Positions 56,764-64,000 of a stretch of DNA of 64,000 bases are shown one piece after another. The stretch's first letter is position 1; each line of letters begins with the position of its first letter. The translations under genes were made by a program, and so were the position numbers. Under the pieces are notes generated by a model that was not told the origin of the DNA, did no database searches, and saw only the letters and a list, made by a program, of their open reading frames with translations. Source of the stretch: Sporosarcina jiandibaonis (GTDB lineage Bacteria; Bacillota; Bacilli; Bacillales_A; Planococcaceae); NCBI RefSeq assembly GCF_013184495.1, contig NZ_JAAOIY010000006.1:1-64000 (forward strand). The letters run 5' to 3'.

Positions 56764-57206
56764 TTTGAACTCTTCCCTTCCCCTGGGTATCTTTTTTGAG
56801 CGCCAATCCACTCTTCTCCGTCTTCCCAAATCTCTTTTTTCCAAATCGGGACGACTTCCTTTATTCGCTCGATGGCGTATTCATTTGCCTCATAAGCCGC
56901 TTTTCGATGCGGCGATGAAACTGCGATCAGGACCGCGATATCGGAAATATCAAGTTCTCCGATGCGATGGACGATGGCTACTTTGACACCCGGCCACCTT
57001 TCTTCCATCTCCGCGCCGATTTCCGCAAGCTTTTTCTCGGCCATTGGAATATACGCTTCATAGGCTAAATACAAAGTCCGAACCCCATGTGTCCATTCAC
57101 GAACATTTCCAGTAAAAATGGTCACTGCCCCCGCTCCGGCATGAAGGACGTAATCTGCATATTTTTGTGTATCTATTGGCGTTTCGACAATTTCAAATGG
57201 TTTCAC
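56760..57206 (-). CDS. moaE: Molybdopterin synthase catalytic subunit
   Basis: The 148-residue subunit works with MoaD to insert sulfur into cyclic pyranopterin. Conserved parts are GAVTIFTGNVREWTHG near residue 27, YLAYEAYIPMAEKKL, and the catalytic-loop SSPHRKAAYEANEYAIERIKEVVPIWKKE. The start is GTG at 57206, preceded by GAGGGGGTGCAAA, overlapping mobB by 14 bp. Confidence 0.94.
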   Translation of the reverse strand: MKPFEIVETPIDTQKYADYVLHAGAGAVTIFTGNVREWTHGVRTLYLAYEAYIPMAEKKLAEIGAEMEERWPGVKVAIVHRIGELDISDIAVLIAVSSPHRKAAYEANEYAIERIKEVVPIWKKEIWEDGEEWIGAQKRYPGEGKSSN

Positions 57207-57705
57207 TTTGCACCCCCTCCCCGAGCCAGTTCAAAAACCAGCTGTCGAGTTCTGCTTCATGTGATCGAGAAATGCTTCGTTGAAAATCCGCACTATTGTC
57301 GTTCTGTTCGACAACAAGTTTGATATTGTCCAAGCGCTTCAATTCTTCCCAATCATTTTTACTTCTGAGAAGAACAACTTTATCTCCTCGTTCTTCTTTA
57401 TACCCTTCTATAAGTAAAATATCAGGTTTTCCAATCGACGCGATTTCTTTCATTCTCCTAAAATCGAGTTCTTCATTCATATGAAACTGAACAGCGCCGC
57501 CACCCGATACAGCTGAAACATCAGCGCCGCTGTTTAGGAATTGCATGGAATCGGTAGTCGAGTCCGGCATATCGAGCGGGCTTTTATGTCCATGATGTTT
57601 TAACACCGCAACTGAAAGGCCTTGCTTTTTCACTAAACGAATCCAGCGCGTGATTAGAGTTGTTTTACCGCTATTTTTAAAGCCGACGATGTGCAATGTT
57701 TTCAT
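57193..57705 (-). CDS. mobB: Molybdopterin-guanine dinucleotide biosynthesis accessory protein
   Basis: A 170-residue GTP-binding protein with the P-loop GFKNSGKTTL near residue 8 and a DILLIEGYKEERG segment near 102. MobB assists MobA. The ATG at 57705 overlaps the moeA stop by 4 bp (ATGA). Confidence 0.92.
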   Translation of the reverse strand: MKTLHIVGFKNSGKTTLITRWIRLVKKQGLSVAVLKHHGHKSPLDMPDSTTDSMQFLNSGADVSAVSGGGAVQFHMNEELDFRRMKEIASIGKPDILLIEGYKEERGDKVVLLRSKNDWEELKRLDNIKLVVEQNDNSADFQRSISRSHEAELDSWFLNWLGEGVQSETI

Positions 57706-58949
57706 AGTACCCAGTCACTGACGCTTTGCTCGGCACCTAGTAATAAGACATCTACTTCCATGCCCGCTGAAAATCCGCGAGTCCCGCTTGGCAGGACAAT
57801 GATGCAGTTCCCGCGAGCGATCGATGAGACCGCACTGGATTTATTAAACCCTGCCGGCACTGCAACCGGTCCATCCTCAGTCATCTCCCAAACCGCGCGA
57901 ACGAAGCGTGTAAATGGGTTCGGTTTTGTGAAGTCTTCGCCAAGAACGGCTCTCATTCTAGGCATATAAGGTTTCTCCGCACCCATCATCCGATGGATCG
58001 CCGGCCGGGTGAATAACTCGAAGCCGGTGAAACATGCGGATGGATTTCCGGAAAGCCCAAATAGGAGTTTCCCTTCAAGAACAGCCACTGTAGTCACACT
58101 ACCCGGACGCATCGCCACTTTGTTGAATAAAACCTTGGCACCAAGCCGCTCATAAATCGCCGGTAAATAATCATAATCTCCGACTGAAACGCCGCCTGTC
58201 GTGATTAAAACATCCGACTCGGCAAGCGCTTGTTTAACCATGCCGGTACATGCATCCAAGTTATCTTCCAGCATGCCGTAGGATTTATAACCGATTCCCA
58301 TTCGAGTCAGTTGAGCGGAAATCATAGGTCCATTGGAATTTCGGATTTTACCAGGCGCCAGCTCTTCATCAACACGGAGGAGCTCGGTTCCTGTCGATAA
58401 AATACTCACTACAGGACGCTCGGCGACTCGAACTTCCGCATAACCGAAGGTAGCGAGAAGCGCGGTCGTTCCCGGATGTATAAATGCTCCGCTTTCGATT
58501 AGCGTTTCTCCATTTTTCGCATCTTCGCCTTGGAACGAAATGTTTTCGCCCGGAGTAAATGGTTTTCGAAGCGTGAAACCATTCGGCTGTTCCACTGTTT
58601 GTTCTAGCATAACAACCGCATCAGCGTTTTGCGGGATCGGGGCGCCCGTCATGATTCGATATGCTTCACCTTCGCCGATTTCCCGAGCGGCTACATGCCC
58701 TGCGCCGATTTCACCGATGACATTGAAGGCGATCCGGTTATCTCCAGAGGCTCCGTTTGTATCTGCGGCCCTCACTGCAAATCCGTCGTAAGGCGATCGA
58801 TCAAAAGGCGGCACATCATGCTTTGCAATAATTGGTTCGGCTAGAATCCGACCATATGTATGTTCAAGGGCAATTTTTTCTGTCCCGATCGGTTGTGCAT
58901 GTTCCATGACGAGTTCGACTGCTTTCGCTACTGGAATTGGTTTTCTCAT
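57702..58949 (-). CDS. moeA: Molybdopterin molybdotransferase
   Basis: The product of about 415 residues inserts molybdate into adenylated molybdopterin. Typical parts are the N-terminal [55 protein letters not shown], and the MoaB-like central domain with [28 protein letters not shown] and [13 protein letters not shown] chose the ATG at 58949 after AGGGAGGAATTTACA. It is the first gene of the operon and diverges from moaC. Confidence 0.94.
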   Translation of the reverse strand: MRKPIPVAKAVELVMEHAQPIGTEKIALEHTYGRILAEPIIAKHDVPPFDRSPYDGFAVRAADTNGASGDNRIAFNVIGEIGAGHVAAREIGEGEAYRIMTGAPIPQNADAVVMLEQTVEQPNGFTLRKPFTPGENISFQGEDAKNGETLIESGAFIHPGTTALLATFGYAEVRVAERPVVSILSTGTELLRVDEELAPGKIRNSNGPMISAQLTRMGIGYKSYGMLEDNLDACTGMVKQALAESDVLITTGGVSVGDYDYLPAIYERLGAKVLFNKVAMRPGSVTTVAVLEGKLLFGLSGNPSACFTGFELFTRPAIHRMMGAEKPYMPRMRAVLGEDFTKPNPFTRFVRAVWEMTEDGPVAVPAGFNKSSAVSSIARGNCIIVLPSGTRGFSAGMEVDVLLLGAEQSVSDWVL

Positions 58950-59016
58950 TGTAAATTCCTCCCTAATTATCATCTGTTATACTAAACTTAAGTTAATGCT
59001 GAAAGGAATGAGTAGT

Positions 59017-59511
59017 TTGTCTAAATTAACACATTTCAACGAACAAGGTCGCGCTAAAATGGTCGACGTTTCAGATAAGGCAATCACCGTTAGAACTGCG
59101 ATTGCGAAGTCTTCCATTATGTTAAATGAAACCATTCACAGTCAAATTAAAGAAGGTACGAATAAAAAAGGCGATGTATTGGGTGTTGCACAAATTGCAG
59201 CTGTCATGGCCGCAAAAAACACGTCAACCATCATTCCGATGTGCCATCCACTTCCACTCACCGGGGTTGATGTTCAATTTGAATGGATCATCGACGAGCT
59301 TGCATCTCATTATGAGGTGGTCATCTATGCGGAAGTGAAAACTAAAGGGGTTACAGGTGTCGAAATGGAAGCTTTGACCGCCGCCTCGGCCGCTGCGCTT
59401 ACAATTTACGATATGTGCAAAGCCGCTGGCAAAGAAATGATCATCGGGCCAACGATGTTAATCGAAAAAACCGGTGGTAAAAATGGGGATTATAAGCGCT
59501 CGCAGGACTGA
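59017..59511 (+). CDS. moaC: Cyclic pyranopterin monophosphate synthase
   Basis: The 164-residue enzyme completes the first step of molybdenum cofactor synthesis after MoaA. Conserved stretches are [48 protein letters not shown] and [26 protein letters not shown] with the catalytic Lys near residue 128. The TTG at 59017 gives the usual start [10 protein letters not shown] after AAAGGA; the ATG at 59008 touches that ribosome site. It is the only plus-strand gene in the molybdenum cluster and diverges from moeA, with only 67 bp between the two. Confidence 0.92.
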   Translation: MSKLTHFNEQGRAKMVDVSDKAITVRTAIAKSSIMLNETIHSQIKEGTNKKGDVLGVAQIAAVMAAKNTSTIIPMCHPLPLTGVDVQFEWIIDELASHYEVVIYAEVKTKGVTGVEMEALTAASAAALTIYDMCKAAGKEMIIGPTMLIEKTGGKNGDYKRSQD

Positions 59512-59539
59512 TTCTTTTCGAGTGAATTAAACTGCTTTA

Positions 59540-59570
59540 ACGTGCAAACAGTTGATGTTTGCACGTTTTA
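59540..59570. terminator. Terminator between convergent moaC and moaB
   Basis: ACGTGCAAACA and TGTTTGCACGT form a perfect 11-bp stem followed by TTTATTATT. Confidence 0.88.
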
Positions 59571-60089
59571 TTATTCCTCTTCTAAGTGTTTCGTAATTTC
59601 ATGAACGACATGATGCAATTCAGGCAGGACTAACTTGTCCATAGCAAGTTCTACTGCTTTTACTGAGCCAGGGAGCATATAGACGACTTTATCTTTGATA
59701 ATTCCGGCTTCCGCCCGACTTAATAAAGCCTTCGATCCAACATCTTCTGTGTAACTAATCATGCGAAAAAGTTCACCGAATCCGTCGATTTTTTTCGTGA
59801 AGTACGGCTCAATCGTTTCCGGTGTCACATCACGATACCCTAGACCGGTCCCGCCAGTCGTGATAATTCCATTGACATTCGGATTTCGCAACCACTCTTC
59901 AATAATCGATTCAATTTCCATTTTATCGTCTTGGCAAATCCAAGTTTCAAATATCTTATGGCCCGCATCTTCTAGTTTCTGTCGAATCGTCCAACCCCCC
60001 CGGTCGTTCGATACATTTCTCGTGTCACTCGTCGTTAGAACGCAAAATACGAGCTGTTTCTCCTGATCATATTCATGCTCTTTTGACAA
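59571..60089 (-). CDS. moaB: Molybdenum cofactor biosynthesis protein B (MogA/MoaB family)
   Basis: The 172-residue protein is of the MoaB/Mog type that adenylates molybdopterin. It has FCVLTTSDTRNVSNDRGG, the GGTGLGYRDVTPETIEP motif and the LPGSVKAVELAM motif. The start is TTG at 60089 after AGAGGTAATA. It follows moeB by 15 bp. Confidence 0.92.
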   Translation of the reverse strand: MSKEHEYDQEKQLVFCVLTTSDTRNVSNDRGGWTIRQKLEDAGHKIFETWICQDDKMEIESIIEEWLRNPNVNGIITTGGTGLGYRDVTPETIEPYFTKKIDGFGELFRMISYTEDVGSKALLSRAEAGIIKDKVVYMLPGSVKAVELAMDKLVLPELHHVVHEITKHLEEE

Positions 60090-60104
60090 TATTACCTCTC
60101 CTCT

Positions 60105-61124
60105 TCAACCAAAAAATTGATGATACATTTTCCGCCCCGTCTGAATATCTTTCAATCCATGTATTAAAAGCCTTCCATTTGCGAATAAAATACAGCGATA
60201 GCCATCTGAATTCATTTCAATGAAATAGGGAGTCTTCTTATAGGGATTGCCAAGCTGTTTAGCTACACTTTCAATATCTACTAATGACAAGACGCGCTCT
60301 CTTTCTGGAATGACTTGAACCGTATCACGTCCGCAAAGCACTGCGAAGTTCGTTCCGCTTTCTGGCTTTAATGATGGGAAAGACGGCTGAACTCCGCATG
60401 TTTCGCAGTACTCGTTTTTCATTCGCCCGATACCCGCCTCGACATTTGTATTGTTCCAAACATCGTATGTAAGCATTTTTCTCCGCATTGCATCTTGATT
60501 GCCCGAAAGCCATTTCAATGCTTCTGCGCTTTGATGCGCAGCCGTTATTTGAACAGCAGGCGCAATAATTCCAGCGGTATCGCAAGTTTCATTCACTGCA
60601 GGCATGACAGGCAAAAGACAACGGAAACATGCTGATTCACCTGGAATAAAAGGAAAAATAATACTTGAACTCCCTACACAAGCGCCGTACACCCAAGGGA
60701 TATTCAATTTCCAAGCAACATCATTTATGGCTAATCTCGTTTCAAAGTTGTCTGTCGCATCGAGAATGATATCAGCACTTCCCGCAAGCTCTTTCAATAA
60801 CGGTCCATCGATGTGGTTAAGAACCGTTTCGATTTCAATGTCATTCCGTATTGTTTTTAACTGGCGTTTTGCCGCGACTACTTTCGGTGTTCCGTCAATC
60901 GCATCCTGTTCGGTAAACAGTTGTTGCCTTTGCAAATTCGAAGGCTCCACATAGTCCCGGTCCGCTACAATCAATTTCCCAATACCAGCACGAGTGAGCG
61001 TTTCCGCAATCGCCGTCCCAAGCGCACCGCACCCGATCAGCAAAGCAGTCGATCGTTTAATTTTCATTTGCCCTTCTTCGCCAATCGGACTAAATAACGT
61101 CTGTCTTGAATACCGGTTTTGCAT
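60105..61124 (-). CDS. moeB: MoeB/ThiF-family sulfur-carrier adenylyltransferase
   Basis: A 339-residue E1-like enzyme that adenylates the C-terminal Gly of MoaD (or ThiS). The ATP motif is LLIGCGALGTAIAETLTRAGIG, then DRDYVEPSNLQRQQLF with the catalytic Arg, ATDNFETRLAIND, and the Zn pairs CFRC and CETC. The extra C-terminal 80 residues resemble a sulfur-carrier-interacting or rhodanese-like tail. Its position in the molybdenum cluster argues for MoeB; no other thi gene is nearby. The ATG at 61124 follows AAAGGGGTGAGCAAAA. Confidence 0.9.
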   Translation of the reverse strand: MQNRYSRQTLFSPIGEEGQMKIKRSTALLIGCGALGTAIAETLTRAGIGKLIVADRDYVEPSNLQRQQLFTEQDAIDGTPKVVAAKRQLKTIRNDIEIETVLNHIDGPLLKELAGSADIILDATDNFETRLAINDVAWKLNIPWVYGACVGSSSIIFPFIPGESACFRCLLPVMPAVNETCDTAGIIAPAVQITAAHQSAEALKWLSGNQDAMRRKMLTYDVWNNTNVEAGIGRMKNEYCETCGVQPSFPSLKPESGTNFAVLCGRDTVQVIPERERVLSLVDIESVAKQLGNPYKKTPYFIEMNSDGYRCILFANGRLLIHGLKDIQTGRKMYHQFFG

Positions 61125-61318
61125 TTTTGCTCACCCCTTTCCAAAAATTCATAGACTTCAAGTTTTTCTACCAAACGCAAAAGAAACTTACTCTTCTATA
61201 TAGTATATCATTTCCGTCTAAATTTCAAAGTACGCCCCATCAGTAATAGAATCCAGAATCCTCTATATATATGGTCACAATGTTATGATTCAATGAAGAA
61301 GTTTTTGAATCTAAAAAA

Positions 61319-61350
61319 CTACGCAAAGCCGAAGCGATGCGTAGAAAAAA
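61319..61350 (-). terminator. Terminator after nrdF
   Basis: CTACGCA and TGCGTAG arms are followed by TTTTTT on the minus strand, about 30 bp beyond the nrdF stop. The rest of the 250-bp gap up to the moeB start shows nothing else I can support. Confidence 0.75.
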
Positions 61351-61375
61351 ATGGTGTTCAGCAAGTTTTTCCAGA

Positions 61376-62413
61376 TTAAAGATCATCAAACCCATTCAAA
61401 TCACTAGTTTTCACATACTGCCTAGAGGCTTGTTCGAAGAAATCTGTTTTGGTGTCATCGAAACTATCCACGTAGGCTTTGATCCATCTCATCGGATTGT
61501 TGGTAAACTCGGGATAAATTTCGCCGAGTCCGAGCATGCGCAGCATTTTATTGGCGCGGTATTTAATGTAGCCTTCCATTTCTTCGAGATCGATGCCGTC
61601 AATATCCTCTAACACATACCGGCTCCACGCGACTTCTTGTTCGACGGAGTGTCGGAATTGATCATAAATCCATTCCGTGAACTCTTCTGTATTGTATTCT
61701 GGATTTTCCGCCAGCGCTGCGCGGAATATGTCGCTAATAGCTTTTCCGTGCTGTAACTCATCGCGGTTTATATACGACACCATCGTCGACGTTCCGACCA
61801 TTTTCTGGTTGCGCGCCAAATTGTAAAAGAATGCGAAGCCGCTATAGAAAAATAACCCTTCGAGTAATGTCGTATACACCATCGCTTTTAACGCTGATTC
61901 AATCGTCGGCCTTTCAGCGAATTCGTTATAGACATTAACGATTCGTTCATTTCTGCGCATTAAAACCTCATCGGTTCGCCCCATTTCGAATGAAGCGATT
62001 TGCTTATCTAATGTCGTTACAGATGAAAGCACATAGGCATAACTATGATTATGTTCGCTTTCCTGATCTGCAATTGTGGCCATTAATGATTTAACGGATG
62101 GATCGGTAGTAAAATGCGAGATTTTTAGCGCAATATCCGTTTGCGGGCCATCCAGCGTTGCTAATAAACCAATTATTTTCAAGAAAGCATCTTGTTCACG
62201 TTTTGTCAGCGTAGAAAATTGCTTTACGTCTTGCGTCATATCGACTTCATTTGCCGTCCAAAAAAGTGAACGTATTTGTTGTCTTAATTTATAAAAGTGC
62301 GGATGTGCTAGGTCATTCCAATTTAGAATTCCACTTGCTTTCCCGCCGAAAATAGCTGTTGATTTGTTTGGATTCGCTGGATTTAATACTTTCACTCGTG
62401 TTAGTGTGCCCAT
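61376..62413 (-). CDS. nrdF: Class Ib ribonucleotide reductase, small (radical) subunit
   Basis: The subunit of about 345 residues holds the dimetal tyrosyl-radical site. Conserved parts are LNWNDLAHPHFYKLRQQIRSLFW, the ligand helices (ATIADQESEHNHSYAYVLSSV, with Glu and His ligands), GLFFYSGFAFFYNLARNQ, and NRDELQHGKAISDIF. I chose the ATG at 62413 (MGTLTRVKVLNP) after GAAGGGGTAATCAAACA; the longer frame upstream belongs to the overlap with nrdI. It overlaps nrdI by 13 bp. Confidence 0.95.
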   Translation of the reverse strand: MGTLTRVKVLNPANPNKSTAIFGGKASGILNWNDLAHPHFYKLRQQIRSLFWTANEVDMTQDVKQFSTLTKREQDAFLKIIGLLATLDGPQTDIALKISHFTTDPSVKSLMATIADQESEHNHSYAYVLSSVTTLDKQIASFEMGRTDEVLMRRNERIVNVYNEFAERPTIESALKAMVYTTLLEGLFFYSGFAFFYNLARNQKMVGTSTMVSYINRDELQHGKAISDIFRAALAENPEYNTEEFTEWIYDQFRHSVEQEVAWSRYVLEDIDGIDLEEMEGYIKYRANKMLRMLGLGEIYPEFTNNPMRWIKAYVDSFDDTKTDFFEQASRQYVKTSDLNGFDDL

Positions 62414-62832
62414 TGTTTGATTACCCCTTCCGTCCAATTTATTACATCGATTTCCTGTGTTCCTCTCGGGCTTTGTTCGATTTTCAGCGGTGCATATTTC
62501 GACTCGTAAAATCGTGCCAGCTTTACTGCAGCATTGCAAAATAATTCATCTCCGCCGAACTGCGTGTCACCCGTTCCAAAAACGTAAACATTCGGAGGTT
62601 TATAGCCTACTTCCGCCGCGAAATCTTTCACTTCATCAGGGGTCGCGCCTTTGTCCCATGTAAACGACCCAATAATGAGAGCGTCAAATTCATTTACGTC
62701 GGGAATCGGCCCCGTGCCGATTCTGTATCGTGTTACGTCAAGATCCGAGTTCAGTAAGACCGCTTCAATCAGTTCCGCGACTTCCTCTGTGTTTCCGCTC
62801 CAAGTTGCATAAGCGATTAAGAATGACACCAT
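62401..62832 (-). CDS. nrdI: Ribonucleotide reductase flavodoxin NrdI
   Basis: A 143-residue flavodoxin-like protein that helps assemble the Mn-tyrosyl cofactor of NrdF. The FMN loop is AYATWSGNTEEVAELI, with later loops GSFTWDKGATPDE and FGTGDTQFGGDELFCNA. The ATG at 62832 overlaps the nrdE stop by 16 bp. Its place between nrdE and nrdF is unusual; in B. subtilis nrdI comes first. Confidence 0.92.
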   Translation of the reverse strand: MVSFLIAYATWSGNTEEVAELIEAVLLNSDLDVTRYRIGTGPIPDVNEFDALIIGSFTWDKGATPDEVKDFAAEVGYKPPNVYVFGTGDTQFGGDELFCNAAVKLARFYESKYAPLKIEQSPRGTQEIDVINWTEGVIKQWAH

Positions 62833-64000
62833 TCACACTCCGCAATATCTGTGGCGCTTGAACGCGTGTAATAAGTGGTTTTCATGCCGGATTTCCAAGC
62901 TTGAATATGCAAGTCGAGTAGAACAGAAGCGCGAATCGTATTCGGGACGTAAATATTGAAAGAAATCGCTTGGTCGATATGACGTTGCCTTGCTGCATTT
63001 TGTTTAACCGACCAACGTTGATCGACAATGTAGGCAGATCTTCTATAAATGTCATACGTATTATGGTCCAAATCCGGAGCTACTGTCGGCAACTTATAAT
63101 CCTTTTTCTCCTCATGGAAAAATGGTTTGAAAATCGGGTCGATTGATGCTGTCGAGCCCGCAATTACTGATGTCGATGAGTTTGGCGCCACTGCCATCAA
63201 ATAACCGTTTCGCATGCCATTAATGGAAACTTCATTACGAAGTTCATGCCATTTTTTTGAGTGGTATCCTTTGTTTTCAAAGTAGTCCCCTGTCTGCCAG
63301 TCGGATCCTTCGAATAAAGGATAAGCACCCTTTTCTTTAGATAATTCCATCGACGCTGAAATTGTGAGGTATGCAATCCATTCATATAACTCATCTGCGT
63401 AGTCTACCGCTTCATTTGATTCCCATTGAATATTTTTCAGCGCTAATAAATGATGCCAACCGAATGTACCTAGTCCGATTCCACGGTATCTAGAATTCGT
63501 CCGAGCCGCTTGTACGACGGGAATTTTATTCAACTCAATGACGTTATCGAGCATGCGTACTTGGATTTTGATCAGTCTTTCTAACACGTTCGCTAGAACC
63601 GCACGACCAAGGTTAATAGAAGACAGGTTACAAACAACAAAATCGCCTGGTTTTGAACGAGTGACGACAATATCATTTTCGAGTGCGACGGATTCGAATT
63701 CTGTCGCGCTCATATTTTGAGCTATTTCTGTGCACAAATTCGAAGAGTAAATCATGCCTTCGTGTTTATTCGCATTGGCACGATTCACTTCATCGCGATA
63801 AAACATGAACGGCACGCCCGTTTCCAACTGGCTGCGTAAAATACGCTTCATTAAATCAATTGCCGGTACCGTTTCACGACTAAGTTCAGGATGATTTACA
63901 CATTCAGCGTACTTTTCACGGAATGAACCCTCGCCGCGCTTTTCATCGTAAAAGTCTTCAAGTGAATACCCCATCACTTCTCGCACCTCATGCGGATCAA
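62817..64000 (-). CDS. nrdE: Class Ib ribonucleotide reductase, large subunit (5' part outside window)
   Basis: The last 395 or so residues of NrdE are present; the frame stays open to the window edge, so the start and the other 300 or so residues lie beyond 64000. Conserved parts are LCTEIAQNMSATEF, FVVCNLSSINLGR, RGIGLGTFGWHHLLA, GYLMAVAPNSSTSVIAGSTASIDPIF with the radical-transfer and substrate loop, and the C-terminal redox pair in ECEWCHS. No intron or intein interrupts the visible part. Confidence 0.93.
   Translation of the reverse strand, partial: DPHEVREVMGYSLEDFYDEKRGEGSFREKYAECVNHPELSRETVPAIDLMKRILRSQLETGVPFMFYRDEVNRANANKHEGMIYSSNLCTEIAQNMSATEFESVALENDIVVTRSKPGDFVVCNLSSINLGRAVLANVLERLIKIQVRMLDNVIELNKIPVVQAARTNSRYRGIGLGTFGWHHLLALKNIQWESNEAVDYADELYEWIAYLTISASMELSKEKGAYPLFEGSDWQTGDYFENKGYHSKKWHELRNEVSINGMRNGYLMAVAPNSSTSVIAGSTASIDPIFKPFFHEEKKDYKLPTVAPDLDHNTYDIYRRSAYIVDQRWSVKQNAARQRHIDQAISFNIYVPNTIRASVLLDLHIQAWKSGMKTTYYTRSSATDIAECEWCHS

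Noticed and set aside
62817..64000. Intron or intein in nrdE, as found in some Bacillus phages and prophages.
   Set aside because: The visible frame is continuous with normal NrdE motifs.

Overview
The window looks like chromosomal DNA of a low-to-mid GC, spore-forming Bacillales bacterium, most probably Sporosarcina or a close relative in the Planococcaceae (inference from protein similarity, strong AGGAGG-type ribosome sites, many TTG starts, sigma-B-like and sigma-G-like promoters and a T-box leader; no rRNA is present to settle it). Most of the window is ordinary core genome; an accessory patch of IS relics and orphan small genes lies at about 9.8-12.5 kb.

Layout. 1-8.2 kb: tail of an IS3-family transposase, a YczE-like membrane protein, a YbaK-type deacylase, topB, an ECF sigma/anti-sigma pair, a cation:proton antiporter, a PseG/SpsG-like protein and an SE1832-family protein. 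8.2-12.5 kb: phospholipase D-like protein, a large repeat array, a truncated IS3/IS150-type element, two orphan genes and dispersed palindromes. 12.5-19.7 kb: a lone ECF sigma factor, CNNM/CorC protein, M20 dipeptidase, DegV, amidase, tRNA-Ala(GGC), DUF2804 protein and a lipoprotein. 19.7-26.3 kb: a heterodimeric ABC exporter and a GntR-ABC operon with a visible promoter and operator. 26.3-34.6 kb: DUF2512 protein, a gamma-SASP-like gene, an EamA transporter, a PAS-GGDEF-EAL protein, AtoE, a stress SDR behind a sigma-B-like promoter, an AIM24 protein and a lipoprotein serpin. 34.6-43.8 kb: lysine 6-dehydrogenase with aldehyde dehydrogenase (lysine catabolism), a SEC-C protein, a decayed DHA2 transporter, glpK, a choline-kinase-like protein and aspartate dehydrogenase. 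43.9-53.5 kb: ilvB-ilvN-ilvC-leuA-leuB-leuC-leuD plus a frameshifted threonine dehydratase, all behind one sigma-A promoter and T-box leader. 53.9-61.1 kb: a 2-hydroxyacid dehydrogenase and a nearly complete molybdenum-cofactor cluster (moaA, mobA, moaD, moaE, mobB, moeA; divergent moaC; moaB, moeB). 61.4-64 kb: class Ib ribonucleotide reductase in the order nrdE-nrdI-nrdF, with nrdE cut by the window edge.

The most unusual signal is a set of eight intergenic arrays built from three different conserved words (TGCAAGCAAA; CGRGAATAAA/CGAGAGCAAA; CGACTAAA/CGACCAAA), each word followed by a variable stretch so that the period is almost always exactly 21 bp, with extra half-period words about 10 bp apart. 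All eight lie between genes and most are next to terminators. I do not know a named element that matches them. Other points of interest are a hairpin hiding the ribosome site of the IS orfA, a DHA2 pseudogene whose breakpoint coincides with one of the arrays, the frameshift in the ilv-leu operon, and the nrdE-nrdI-nrdF gene order.
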